A DNA stretch of 64,000 bases from Nostoc sp. HK-01 (GTDB lineage: Bacteria > Cyanobacteriota > Cyanobacteriia > Cyanobacteriales > Nostocaceae), in NCBI GenBank assembly GCA_003990705.1, contig AP018318.1, positions 3,041,501 through 3,105,500 of the forward strand, written 5' to 3'. Below are positions 46,488 through 55,315 of the stretch, piece after piece (positions within the stretch are counted from its first letter, which is position 1; every line of letters starts with the position of its first letter). The notes under the pieces were generated by a model that made no database searches, was not told the DNA's origin, and saw only the letters and a program-made list of their open reading frames with translations. The translations under genes and the position numbers were made by a program.

Positions 46488-47741
46488 ATGAGTCAAAACT
46501 CGCCAATAGATTCCGGTATTCAATCATCTAAACCACCTGAGTTGAAGCCACCACTAGCCGCAGCCCTGGCCAGTTTGGAAGTGCAACTAGATCAAGAGTT
46601 GGCTAGATACCGTCGTTCACGCATAGCATCAAAAACAGCTTATCAATCCCGTACAGGCAATAACATTAACACTCAAACCCAGGACACAACAGAAATAACA
46701 GCACTAGGGGGCAAAATTCAGCTACCTGTAACTGAAGTTAAAACGAGTATACAGCCTGCATCTGTAACTGAAGTGTCTCTAGAGAAACCAGTAGCAACAG
46801 CTAAGGCGGAAACGACAGAACAGCCCCAACAGAAATTTTCTAGCAGTTCCAGCCAAACTCAAATTCCCCTACCATCACCAAATTCTACTAGCAGTAGCAG
46901 TATAGTGCCTGCCACGGCTCAAGTTACTCCCAGTGAAAATCTGATGCAGGCAAAGGAAACTCCAACTCAGCCAGACGATTATTTGGAATCGAGTGAAGCA
47001 TTGCTGCGGAGTTTAAATGATGAACAACAACAACAAACAAAGCCCCCCAGTAATTCTAACGATAGCCTGCTATCACCTTTAGGTATCGGCTCGATGTTGT
47101 TGCTGTTGATGGCTAGTTTGACCTTGGGTTACATAGTGTTTAATCCAAAAAGCTTGCCACAGTTGAGTTTCGATAAAATATTTAATAGTAATTCCGCTGC
47201 TAATACCGATAAAACTCAGACCCAGGAAACAGCCAGCCAGCCCCAGTCTCCAGCCCAAACGGAACTTACACCCATACCGAAATATCCCAATTTGGCAACA
47301 AAAGAGTTTCCTGAACTGAAAGATCCCAACGATATAGTTGGTTTACAACCAAAAACTCCTCCAAGGGCGATCGCACCTGTAAATCCACCTGTGGTAATTT
47401 CCACTCCAGTTGCACCACCAGTGGTTAATCCTTTACCGGATGTGCAGCCAGTACAGCCGTTGAATATACCGCCTATCACCACAGCCCAACCTGTACCGCA
47501 GCCGACCGTGACTCCCCCACAGGTAAATGCCGAAATCCAACCAGCAGCAGATGGGTTTTATCATATCGTTATGGATAATGAAGGCGATCGCACAGTTACT
47601 TCTGTACGGCAAGTAGTTCCCGATGCTTATTTATCGCGCGACCAAAAGCTGATTTATCTCGGTGCGTTAAAAACTAAAGAGCAAGTGCAGAAAAGATTAC
47701 AAGAACTACAAGCCAAAGGCATTAAAGCACGGGTGCAGTAG
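46488..47741 (+). CDS. Pro-rich single-pass membrane protein with SPOR-like C-terminus
   Basis: This is a 417-residue protein. Residues 1-195 are low-complexity (Gln, Ser, Thr, Pro) apart from a conserved-looking start (ALASLEVQLDQELARYRRSR). One transmembrane helix is at about 197-220 (LGIGSMLLLLMASLTLGYIVF). A Pro/Val-rich linker follows. The last 60 residues (DGFYHIVMDNEGD, VVPDAYLSRDQKLIYLGAL, VQKRLQELQAKGIKARVQ) look like a SPOR domain, which binds denuded glycan at the septum. A cell-wall or division role is inferred. It lies about 140 bp upstream of the pspA gene. Confidence 0.7.
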   Translation: MSQNSPIDSGIQSSKPPELKPPLAAALASLEVQLDQELARYRRSRIASKTAYQSRTGNNINTQTQDTTEITALGGKIQLPVTEVKTSIQPASVTEVSLEKPVATAKAETTEQPQQKFSSSSSQTQIPLPSPNSTSSSSIVPATAQVTPSENLMQAKETPTQPDDYLESSEALLRSLNDEQQQQTKPPSNSNDSLLSPLGIGSMLLLLMASLTLGYIVFNPKSLPQLSFDKIFNSNSAANTDKTQTQETASQPQSPAQTELTPIPKYPNLATKEFPELKDPNDIVGLQPKTPPRAIAPVNPPVVISTPVAPPVVNPLPDVQPVQPLNIPPITTAQPVPQPTVTPPQVNAEIQPAADGFYHIVMDNEGDRTVTSVRQVVPDAYLSRDQKLIYLGALKTKEQVQKRLQELQAKGIKARVQ

Positions 47742-47882
47742 CCATAAGTGATAAAAATCTACGATAGGATGAGGAAAACATCGACAAAATGCTCTGCCTG
47801 TTGACTGACAACAAGCGAAAAATGCGGTCTTGGGGTCTCCCCAAGAAAAGCAATTTTTCAAGAGAGTGAATGGAGAGCCGAT

Positions 47883-48590
47883 ATGGAATTAATCAAACGT
47901 ATCCTGCGGGTAATTCGCGCTAACCTCAATAGTCTGATAGGCAGTGCAGAAGATCCAGAAAAAATTTTGGAACAAGCCGTCGCCGAAATGCAAGAAAATT
48001 TAGTGCGCTTGCGACAGGGGTTAGCACAAGCCATCGCTACCCAAAAACGCACTGAACGCCAAGCAATAGCCGCCCAATCCACGGCAGAAACATGGTATCG
48101 CAATGCCCAAATTGCCATAGAAAAAGGCAATGAACCTCTAGCCAGAGAAGCTCTAACCAAGCGTCGCGCCTATCAAGAAACGGCCACTTCCCTCTCCCAT
48201 CAAATCGGTCAACAAACCGAAATTATCGAGCGACTGAAGAAAGATATGCGATCGCTCGAAGTCAAGATTTCGGAAGCCAAAACCAAAAAAGATATGTATA
48301 TTGCCCGCGCCCGTTCAGCGGAAGCATCCTATCGACTTCAAGAAATGCTCAGTGGAGCTTCGGCTACTAGTAGTCTCAATGCGTTTGAACGTATGGAAGA
48401 GAAGGTTTTTCAGATTGAAGCGAAATCAGCAGCTATCGCCCAACTAGACGGTGATGATTTGCAAAAACAATTTGCTTCTCTAGAATCTGCTAAAAGTATT
48501 GATGCAGAATTGGCAACAATGAAACAACAGGCACTGCATGAATCAGAAAGTACACCTCAACAGCAATTGCCTCCAGATTCAGAGCCATAA
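47883..48590 (+). CDS. pspA: PspA/IM30-family protein (PspA-like)
   Basis: This is a 235-residue ESCRT-III-like coiled-coil protein that coats and remodels membranes. The start MELIKRILRVIRANLNSLI is an amphipathic helix. Conserved parts are AEDPEKILEQAVAEMQENLVRLRQGLAQAIATQKRTER and NAFERMEEKVFQIEAKS. It lacks the extra C-terminal helix typical of VIPP1. It lies 160 bp before the vipp1 gene on the same strand, so the pair arose by tandem duplication. A repeat of the AEDPEK and FERMEEKV motifs shows common origin. Confidence 0.88.
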   Translation: MELIKRILRVIRANLNSLIGSAEDPEKILEQAVAEMQENLVRLRQGLAQAIATQKRTERQAIAAQSTAETWYRNAQIAIEKGNEPLAREALTKRRAYQETATSLSHQIGQQTEIIERLKKDMRSLEVKISEAKTKKDMYIARARSAEASYRLQEMLSGASATSSLNAFERMEEKVFQIEAKSAAIAQLDGDDLQKQFASLESAKSIDAELATMKQQALHESESTPQQQLPPDSEP

Positions 48591-48750
48591 AAAGTAGTCA
48601 ATCGCTATAGTCAGGGTATATCTTAACAATTAAGAGGTATCAGGAGGTACCGAACCAAGCCGGAAAGATTACATTTAAATAAGAAACTATTAAATAGTAA
48701 AAACCTTAACTGTTCATCCAAGTACCGAAACTGCAAAAGGAAAAGAAATT

Positions 48751-49539
48751 ATGGGATTATTCGATCGCATTAAGCGAGTAGTCAGTGCAAATATCAATGA
48801 TTTGGTAAATAAAGCTGAAGACCCAGAAAAAATGCTAGAGCAAGCCATCCTGGAAATGCAGGAAGACTTGGTGCAGTTGCGTCAGGGTGTGGCTCAAGCG
48901 ATCGCCGCCCAAAAACGCACTGAAAAACAGTACAATGATGCCCAAAATGAAATCAACAAATGGCAGCGTAATGCTCAACTCGCACTACAAAAAGGCGATG
49001 AAAATCTCGCACGCCAAGCCCTAGAACGGAAAAAGACGTTCACTGAAACCGGCACAGCACTCAAAACTAGTTTAGATCAGCAAAGTACTCAAGTTGAAAC
49101 ACTGAAGCGCAATTTAATCCAGCTAGAAAGTAAAATTTCCGAAGCCAAGACCAAAAAAGAAATGCTCAAGGCGCGGATTACCACCGCCAAAGCCCAAGAG
49201 CAACTCGAAGGTATGGTGCGCGGAATGAATAGCAGCAGTGCAATGGCGGCTTTCGAGCGGATGGAAGAAAAAGTCCTGATGCAAGAAGCCCGCGCCCAGT
49301 CAGCCGCCGAGTTAGCTGGCTCAGATTTAGAAAGTCAATTTGCCAAGCTAGAAGCTGGTAGCGATGTGGATGATGAATTGGCTGCTTTAAAAGCATCTCT
49401 ACTACCACCCGCAACTCCAGCTAATCAGAACTTACTACCACCAGAGCAAACTACTCCTTCCCAAACAACCCCTCCCAAATCGAATGAAGTAGTTGATGCT
49501 GAGTTAGAATCTTTACGCAAGCAACTAGATCAAATGTAA
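48751..49539 (+). CDS. vipp1: VIPP1/IM30 thylakoid membrane-maintenance protein
   Basis: This 262-residue PspA-family protein is needed for thylakoid formation and repair in cyanobacteria. It has the amphipathic start MGLFDRIKRVVSANINDLV, then AEDPEKMLEQAILEMQEDLVQLRQGVAQAIAAQKRTEK. After a Pro/Thr linker it carries the C-terminal helix VVDAELESLRKQLDQM, the feature that separates VIPP1 from PspA. It forms large rings and rods by homology. A terminator follows at 49568-49594. Confidence 0.94.
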   Translation: MGLFDRIKRVVSANINDLVNKAEDPEKMLEQAILEMQEDLVQLRQGVAQAIAAQKRTEKQYNDAQNEINKWQRNAQLALQKGDENLARQALERKKTFTETGTALKTSLDQQSTQVETLKRNLIQLESKISEAKTKKEMLKARITTAKAQEQLEGMVRGMNSSSAMAAFERMEEKVLMQEARAQSAAELAGSDLESQFAKLEAGSDVDDELAALKASLLPPATPANQNLLPPEQTTPSQTTPPKSNEVVDAELESLRKQLDQM

Positions 49540-49567
49540 AATTTTGTTAGATACTGATTTGAGCCAG

Positions 49568-49594
49568 TCCCACACCTGTTGGTTGTGGGATTTT
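49568..49594 (+). terminator. Probable terminator after vipp1
   Basis: TCCCAC pairs with GTGGGA with further pairing through one bulge (ACC with GGT), followed by TTTT. Confidence 0.65.
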
Positions 49595-49726
49595 GCGTCG
49601 GTGGTCAAAAGTCAATGGTTGAGAATTCTTGTAGTGAACAATAAACTATAGACTTTGGACTATTGACAACTTTGGGATAAAGTATTTTTTGTGCCAAGTA
49701 ATTGATGTCAACTAATGGAGACTGCC

Positions 49727-50062
49727 ATGAGTAAGGGTGTAATCACCATCACTGATGCTGAGTTTGAAACCGAAGTGTTGAAATCTGAGCAGCCTGTATT
49801 AGTTTACTTTTGGGCTTCTTGGTGTGGCCCATGTCAGTTGATGTCACCACTGATTAATCTAGCTGCCAACAAATTTAGCGATCGCCTAAAAGTTGTCAAA
49901 ATGGAAATTGACCCCAATCCAGTTTCTGTGAAGCAGTACGGGGTAGAAGGCGTACCAGCCTTAAGACTCATTCAAGGGGAAAAATTATTAGAAGCAACCG
50001 AGGGCGTTATTGGTAAAGAAAAATTACTGAGTCTACTAGATACGCATTTAAATCAAAATTAG
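49727..50062 (+). CDS. Thioredoxin-family protein
   Basis: This is a 111-residue thioredoxin fold with the redox motif WCGPC (Cys33 and Cys36) and the cis-Pro segment EGVPALRLI. It reduces disulfides in target proteins in the cytoplasm. The start at 49727 is supported by GGAG at 49717-49720. An in-frame ATG at 49715 would put that site inside the gene. The subtype (m, x, y or other) was not resolved. Confidence 0.85.
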   Translation: MSKGVITITDAEFETEVLKSEQPVLVYFWASWCGPCQLMSPLINLAANKFSDRLKVVKMEIDPNPVSVKQYGVEGVPALRLIQGEKLLEATEGVIGKEKLLSLLDTHLNQN

Positions 50063-50129
50063 TCAATAGTCAATAGTCAATACTATGGACTATTGACCAT
50101 TGACCCTTGACCATTGACCCTTGACTAAT
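50063..50129. repeat. Heptamer tandem repeats directly upstream of the aminotransferase start
   Basis: AGTCAAT occurs three times, then ATTGACC/CTTGACC units about five times. The two halves are inverted relative to each other (AGTCAATA...TATTGAC), so a hairpin can form. The array ends at the ATG of the next gene. Confidence 0.8.
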
Positions 50130-51323
50130 ATGCAATTTGCACAGCGTTTACAACCTCTACAATTTAACGTGTTTGCTGAGATGGACAGAGCCAAAGCTGC
50201 GGCTTTGTCAGTCGGACAACAGTTAATTGATTTGTCACTAGGGTCTTCTGATTTACCTACAGAGGCGCACGTTCTGGAAGCGATCGCCCAATCTCTCGAT
50301 GACCAGAGTACTCACGGTTATTTGTTATTTAACGGCACGCAAGCATTTCGTCAAGCTGCGGCTGACTGGTATGAGCAAAAATTTGGCATCAAGGTTGATC
50401 CAGAAACAGAGGTGCTACCTTTAATTGGTTCCCAAGAAGGTACGGCTCACTTACCTCTAGCATTATTAAATCCTGGTGATTTTGCCTTATTGCTCGACCC
50501 TGGTTATCCATCCCATGCAGGCGGAGTCTATTTAGCCAGTGGACAAATTTATCCTATGCCTCTACTGGCAGAAAATGGTTTTTTACCAGTATTAGCAGAT
50601 ATTCCCGCCCCTGTTGTGGCTCAATCGAAAATGATGGTGTTGAGCTATCCCCATAATCCCACAGCGGCGATCGCACCTTTGGCATTTTTCCAAGAAGTAG
50701 TGGCTTTTTGTCAACAACACAATATTGTTTTAGTTCACGATTTCCCTTATGTAGATTTAGTATTTGCAGAAACTGCGGGAATAGGCGAGGGTTTTCCTCA
50801 GTCTTTAGTTCCTTCAATTCTGCAAGCTGATCCAGAAAAAAGCGTCTCAATTGAATTTTTCACGCTTTCTAAGTCTTACAACATGGGCGGTTTCCGCATT
50901 GGGTACGCTATTGGCAATGCTGAGTTAATCAAAGCTTTACGTCAAATCAAAGCCGCAGTTGATTTTAATCAGTATAGAGGGATTTTAAATGGGGCGATCG
51001 CTGCCCTGTCTGGGCCGCAAGCCGGAGTAATAACTACCGTCGCTACCTTCCGTCAACGACGTGATGCTTTCGTGAATGCCTTACATCGCATTGGTTGGCA
51101 AGTTCCTAGCCCTCAAGCCACTATGTATATTTGGGCTAAGTTACCTTCTCCTTGGCAAAACAATTCTGTCGAATTTTGTACCCAGTTAGTTAAACAAACT
51201 GGCGTAGCCGCTTCTCCTGGCGCTGGTTTTGGTAAATCTGGCGAAGGATATGTCCGTTTTGCTTTGGTACACGAACCACCTTTGTTAGAAACTGCTGTGG
51301 AAAGAATTGCGAAGTTTCTTTAA
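50130..51323 (+). CDS. Class I/II PLP aminotransferase
   Basis: This is a 397-residue fold-type I enzyme. The PLP Lys is in FTLSKSYNMGGFRIGYAIG. Other marks are DLSLGSSDLPT at the start, GSQEGTAHLPLAL, DPGYPSHAGGVYLA and SYPHNPTAAIAP. The pattern fits the aspartate/LL-diaminopimelate-like aminotransferase group; the amino-acid substrate is not determined. The preferred ATG at 50130 lies immediately after a heptamer repeat array and has no Shine-Dalgarno. An upstream TTG start lies within the repeats and is rejected. Confidence 0.85.
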   Translation: MQFAQRLQPLQFNVFAEMDRAKAAALSVGQQLIDLSLGSSDLPTEAHVLEAIAQSLDDQSTHGYLLFNGTQAFRQAAADWYEQKFGIKVDPETEVLPLIGSQEGTAHLPLALLNPGDFALLLDPGYPSHAGGVYLASGQIYPMPLLAENGFLPVLADIPAPVVAQSKMMVLSYPHNPTAAIAPLAFFQEVVAFCQQHNIVLVHDFPYVDLVFAETAGIGEGFPQSLVPSILQADPEKSVSIEFFTLSKSYNMGGFRIGYAIGNAELIKALRQIKAAVDFNQYRGILNGAIAALSGPQAGVITTVATFRQRRDAFVNALHRIGWQVPSPQATMYIWAKLPSPWQNNSVEFCTQLVKQTGVAASPGAGFGKSGEGYVRFALVHEPPLLETAVERIAKFL

Positions 51324-51496
51324 GTACGTCGATGCTAAGTGGATTTATCAACTCTTGATGTTAAACTTGCCAGAATTTTGTTAATACCCACCTACGCTGG
51401 GTTTGTTTAAGATAAACTACAGAGAAATTACTGAAATGTCATCGAGATATTACAATCTATCGACGACAGCAAATTACAAGTAATTAACACAGGTGC

Positions 51497-51877
51497 ATGG
51501 CAAGTAGTGTGGTAAAAATTAGCGTTTGTGCTTTGTCTTTTGCAGTGATTGGTACTTTAGGACAGCAACCTCTTTGGGCATTCAGCAATACTTCTATAGC
51601 AGAAAATGTAGAAGAGATGAATTTTCAGTCTGAAGCCACTGAGGATGCGAAGAACAGCACAAATCATTACTACACACCAAGTTTAATTCCTCAACAGCCT
51701 AGTACTACTAGTGCGGCTCCGCTATCAACTTACATTCATCCATATAGCAATAGCTGGACAAACCTCAAGAGTGCATCTCCTCGCCCACGCAAAGTGCCAG
51801 AATCTTCAGCAGTATTAGGCTTGATGGCGATCGCCGGCTGGTTTGGCATACAACACAAGCGGAAAAAAGCTCAGTAA
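51497..51877 (+). CDS. Small PEP-CTERM-like exported protein
   Basis: This is a 126-residue protein. A hydrophobic signal at the start (ISVCALSFAVIGTLG) has a probable site near residue 28. The middle is low-complexity, polar and Pro/Ser/Thr-rich. The end is VPESSAVLGLMAIAGWFGIQHKRKKAQ: a PEP-like motif (PES), a hydrophobic helix and a basic tail, which resembles the PEP-CTERM sorting signal recognised by exosortase. Function beyond export and sorting is unknown. A larger PEP-CTERM gene follows on the same strand. Confidence 0.72.
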   Translation: MASSVVKISVCALSFAVIGTLGQQPLWAFSNTSIAENVEEMNFQSEATEDAKNSTNHYYTPSLIPQQPSTTSAAPLSTYIHPYSNSWTNLKSASPRPRKVPESSAVLGLMAIAGWFGIQHKRKKAQ

Positions 51878-52183
51878 AAAAGCCCCTTTTGTAATCAGCG
51901 TAATATTAATGACACCAGTTAAATCAGTAATTCAATATAATTACTGAAATCAATAACAAAATATTAGTCATCTTTTTATTCATAATCTACAACAGCTTTA
52001 CCCAATTAAGTCTCCCAGTTTCTTAAACTAGGTTGGTGTGCGTAACTACTAAACATGGCTAAAAAGCTGGTAACTTTTTTAACCAGCCGCATTCTGAAAA
52101 AGCCAAAGCCTGTAGTCAGGCTAATCCAATTCTAGAAACAAAGACAGTATATAAAATTACCCCAAAACTGGTGGAGACAGTAA
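51878..52183. other. Intergenic region between the two PEP-CTERM-type genes
   Basis: A 306-bp AT-rich stretch. A short hairpin, GCTGGT with ACCAGC around a T-run near 52068-52088, is the clearest structure and may act as a terminator or attenuator. No other feature was recognised. Confidence 0.45.
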
Positions 52184-53752
52184 ATGAAGAGAACTTTCCA
52201 AACACTTGTAATTGGTGCCTCAATGGCTGTTGGCGTGAGTGCGATCGCCTCTAATCCAGCACAAGCTACAACTTTTTCTTTCAACGATACCAACGAAATT
52301 AAGACTTACACAGGTGGTTCCAACGGCCAATTTATTACAGGAGATACTACTGCTGCTATTAAAGCTTTAACAGATAAAGATGCTAGTTCTAACGTTGAAC
52401 TTTGGCACAGTACAGAAAATCCTACTTCTAATGTTGGCTTCACTGCAACAAAAGGAAAATACAACGCCACTGTCACTAGTGTCACTGCTGAAGACTGGAA
52501 GAGTTTTAGTTCCCAATGGGTAGGCGATTTATTGAATACTTACACTCCATTTCAGTCAGTTTGGAATGGTTTTTCAGCCGACACTAAATCCCTAGTCACC
52601 AATTATTTGCCTTCTTTGGGAATGGGAGATCCCAACATTGGAGGTTTTAAATTCGATAAAAATGGTGGTGTAGAACTGAAATTAGTTGGTCACTTGGATG
52701 TCAAGAGTAAACTTGCAAGCACTATTTCACTTCAGGTTAATAGTACTTGGGATTCAATGAAATCGAAGTTTCCTCAACAAACAACTCTACCAACCCTCTC
52801 AGAAGTTGAAACTCTGATTCCACAGCTACAAACACAACTAGATGCCATTCCTGGACAAATCACCACAGCACAAACACAACTGAACACTGTTAACGGACAA
52901 ATCACCACAGCACAAAATGAACTGAACACTGTTAACGGACAAATCACCACAGCACAAAATCAACTGAACACCGTTAACGGAAATATCACCACAACACAAA
53001 ATCAACTGAACACCGTTAACGGACAAATCACCACAACACAAAATCAACTGAACACCGTTAACGGACAAATCACCACAACACAAAATCAACTGAACACTGT
53101 TAACGGAAATATCACCACAACACAAAATCAAATTAAGGCAACTCCTATATCTAACACAAAACAATTACAAACACTAACAAGCCAACTCAACACTCTAAAT
53201 ACCCAAAAAACTGACCTAACAAGCCAACTCAGCACCCTGAACACCACTAAGACTCAACTCACAAGTGGACTCAACACCCTGAACACCACTAAGACTCAAC
53301 TCACAAGTGGACTCAACACCCTGAACACCACTAAGACTCAACTCACAAGTGGACTCAACACCTTAAATACCGCCAAAACTCAACTCACAAGTGGAATCAA
53401 CACCCTAGAAACTGCCAAAACTCAACTTCCAGAGCAAATCTCTAAACTGACATCTTTTAAAGATATACTGAGCCTGCAAGATGCGCTCAAAAAGTACGAA
53501 GGTGAAATCGGTGCTAGTGAAATCGCCAAAGTAGTTACTGGTGGTAAGACTTACTACGCTTACAGCTTTAACTCTATTGCATCCGGTATTACCGCTTCTG
53601 ATGACGGTGTATCTTACAGTGCTATTTATAATTGGCAAACACCAGGATATGTTTCTTCCACTTCAGTACCAGAACCTTCGGTAGTACTTGGTATGTTAGG
53701 TATAGCTGGAATCGTTGCTACACAACGCAAGTTAAAAAAAGTATCAGGTTGA
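52184..53752 (+). CDS. PEP-CTERM protein with two families of 14-residue repeats
   Basis: This is a 522-residue exported protein. The signal sequence is MKRTFQTLVIGASMAVGVSA, cleaved after about residue 28. Residues 30-215 form a non-repetitive domain. Residues 224-321 are seven copies of a 14-residue unit like GQITTAQNQLNTVN, and 335-418 are six copies of a second unit like LNTLNTTKTQLTSG. Both have a heptad pattern that fits a long coiled coil or fibrous stalk. The end is VPEPSVVLGMLGIAGIVATQ followed by a basic tail, a full PEP-CTERM signal. Cell-surface location by exosortase is expected. A strong terminator follows. Confidence 0.88.
   Translation: MKRTFQTLVIGASMAVGVSAIASNPAQATTFSFNDTNEIKTYTGGSNGQFITGDTTAAIKALTDKDASSNVELWHSTENPTSNVGFTATKGKYNATVTSVTAEDWKSFSSQWVGDLLNTYTPFQSVWNGFSADTKSLVTNYLPSLGMGDPNIGGFKFDKNGGVELKLVGHLDVKSKLASTISLQVNSTWDSMKSKFPQQTTLPTLSEVETLIPQLQTQLDAIPGQITTAQTQLNTVNGQITTAQNELNTVNGQITTAQNQLNTVNGNITTTQNQLNTVNGQITTTQNQLNTVNGQITTTQNQLNTVNGNITTTQNQIKATPISNTKQLQTLTSQLNTLNTQKTDLTSQLSTLNTTKTQLTSGLNTLNTTKTQLTSGLNTLNTTKTQLTSGLNTLNTAKTQLTSGINTLETAKTQLPEQISKLTSFKDILSLQDALKKYEGEIGASEIAKVVTGGKTYYAYSFNSIASGITASDDGVSYSAIYNWQTPGYVSSTSVPEPSVVLGMLGIAGIVATQRKLKKVSG
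52853..53146 (+). repeat. Tandem 42-bp coding repeats, set A (7 copies)
   Basis: Units of 42 bp encode GQITT(A/T)QNQLNTVN. Copies 2-7 are nearly identical in DNA, so the array is young or kept uniform by conversion. It is strictly in frame. Confidence 0.9.
53186..53437 (+). repeat. Tandem 42-bp coding repeats, set B (6 copies)
   Basis: Units of 42 bp encode L(N/S)TLNTTKTQLTSG. The central copies are identical. The period equals that of set A but the sequence differs, though both share LNT at equivalent places, so set B may be an old relative of set A. Confidence 0.9.
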
Positions 53753-54160
53753 GACTCTGGTTTCCATCTCAAATAATCAGCCAAGGAGCATAACTTGCTC
53801 CTTTTTTTTATAAAAAATTAATCTGTTTTATGTAAAACTACCGTTGCTTATATTACTATATTAAGTCATTTATGTAAGTGAAATTACATTAATAGGGATA
53901 CTAAAAAAGTTAAATTTTATTAAAAAAATTAAATAAGCATGGGGTAAACATTAAGTCTTTATGAAGATTTCTCTATAAATTGCAATCATGCTATTTATTA
54001 AATATTAGAAAAAAATTAATTTTTATTTACTATTGTTTGAAACAGCAAAATATCTTCAAAGTAGAAAAACTTAATTCAACAACACCATAGATTCTTTGTT
54101 ATTCCATTTATCAGCTTAATAAGTATTTTTTGGAATATTAGTCTTAAATTATATTTCCTA
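53753..54160. other. Intergenic region
   Basis: Apart from the terminator at 53783-53811, this is a 350-bp very AT-rich stretch before the REC-only gene. No gene or RNA is recognised. Confidence 0.5.
53783..53811 (+). terminator. Strong terminator after the PEP-CTERM gene
   Basis: AAGGAGCA (53783-53790) pairs with TGCTCCTT (53796-53803) around a 5-nt loop, followed by a T-run. Confidence 0.93.
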
Positions 54161-54583
54161 ATGACAGCACATTTACTTACCATAAATCAGCAAGTGCATC
54201 TACATCAATTAAAAAAGATTTTACTCATTGAAGATAATGATGTAAATAGAATGTTGCTGAGTGATTATCTAGGTTACTGTGGATATCATGTCAAAAGTCT
54301 ATCAAATGGCGCAGCTTTGTTCTCAACAATAGAAAACTTTCAGCCAGATTTAATGTTACTAGACTTAAAGTTACCAGATGTTGATGGTTATTGGCTGCTA
54401 GAACAAATCCAACAACATTCATATTTACCAAAGATACCTATTATTGTGGTTTCAGCCTTTGCTTTTAAAGCAGATCAAGAGCGAGCTATAAGTTTAGGCG
54501 CTCGTCGTTATCTTGTCAAACCTATAAACTTGACTGCTTTGATGATGACGATTCAAGAAGAGTTGGCTTCTCGCTGCATCTAA
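54161..54583 (+). CDS. Single-domain response regulator (REC)
   Basis: This 140-residue receiver domain has no output domain. It has KKILLIEDNDVNR with paired acidic residues, the phosphoacceptor Asp in LLDLKLPDVDGYW, and YLVKPINL near the end. It is a CheY-like protein that acts by binding other proteins or as a relay step. It starts with a short extra N-terminus (about 18 residues) before the domain. No kinase gene is adjacent, but a relic of another receiver domain lies downstream. Confidence 0.88.
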   Translation: MTAHLLTINQQVHLHQLKKILLIEDNDVNRMLLSDYLGYCGYHVKSLSNGAALFSTIENFQPDLMLLDLKLPDVDGYWLLEQIQQHSYLPKIPIIVVSAFAFKADQERAISLGARRYLVKPINLTALMMTIQEELASRCI

Positions 54584-54892
54584 AATTTTGAATTTTGACG
54601 ATTTTTATATTTACAACACACATTTTGATTACTTCAAAATATCTGAATTTTTCGTAATTTTACGGAAATTGATTTTTCAATTAGACAAAATCAGACATTT
54701 TTACGCTAATTTCTGAATATAAATCATACTGTCAAGAACAACATACTCTCTAAAAGCTGTTCAGCGTTTTAGCCGAGCATATACGCCAATAATTTTAGAT
54801 ATTGATTATCATAGAATTATTAACCTTTAGATTGAGTTAACAATTCAAGTAATCGCTGAATTTAGCAAATTGGTGATTTTTACATATTATCA
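54584..54892. other. Intergenic region upstream of a REC relic
   Basis: A 309-bp AT-rich stretch. No intact gene is recognised. Confidence 0.45.
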
Positions 54893-55045
54893 CATAAAAT
54901 CCTAGTTGCTGAGGATTATAATTTCCTCTTGCTTAAACCCCAAAAAAGTTTACAGGAGTTAGGATGTAAGGTTTTAGGTATGGCTAATGTTGGAGAGTAA
55001 GCTGTAAACCATCTGAGAGATTTTCCTAAAGTTAGTATTATTTAA
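54893..55045 (+). pseudogene. Degenerate receiver-domain relic
   Basis: The frame reads HKILVAEDYNFLLLKPQKSL, then ELGCKVLGMANVGE, a TAA stop, then AVNHLRDFPKVSII and another stop. This matches the first half of a receiver domain (KILVxED, then LxxLGxxVxxxAxxGExA). It has at least one internal stop, and the phosphoacceptor Asp region is missing or beyond the second stop. A further 35-codon open stretch in another frame follows at about 55055-55170 and is not recognised. Confidence 0.65.
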
Positions 55046-55315
55046 TATCAGATTAATTGAGAAAATCTGTGGAAGATGAGCTAATATGTTTCCGCCAAAT
55101 AAGTCTATCTGTAGAAGACAGGGAACAGAAACAACAAGCTTATCTTAACTGGATTGCTAGATAATCATCTCAATATTATCTCTAAAAATTTTTACATATT
55201 CGTATTATATAGCGGTTTCCCATTATATAGATTCTCACTTATCTAACCACTGTTCTCAGTAAAGTATACCTCACTAAAACGAGAAACGCTATATTTAAAT
55301 AGGTATTTGGTATAT

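Noticed and set aside
52838-53164. 108-residue Cys-rich repeat ORF on the minus strand
   Set aside because: It is the shadow of the 42-bp repeats of the PEP-CTERM gene.
52853-53437. CRISPR array
   Set aside because: The 42-bp repeats are contiguous, in frame and have no unique spacers.
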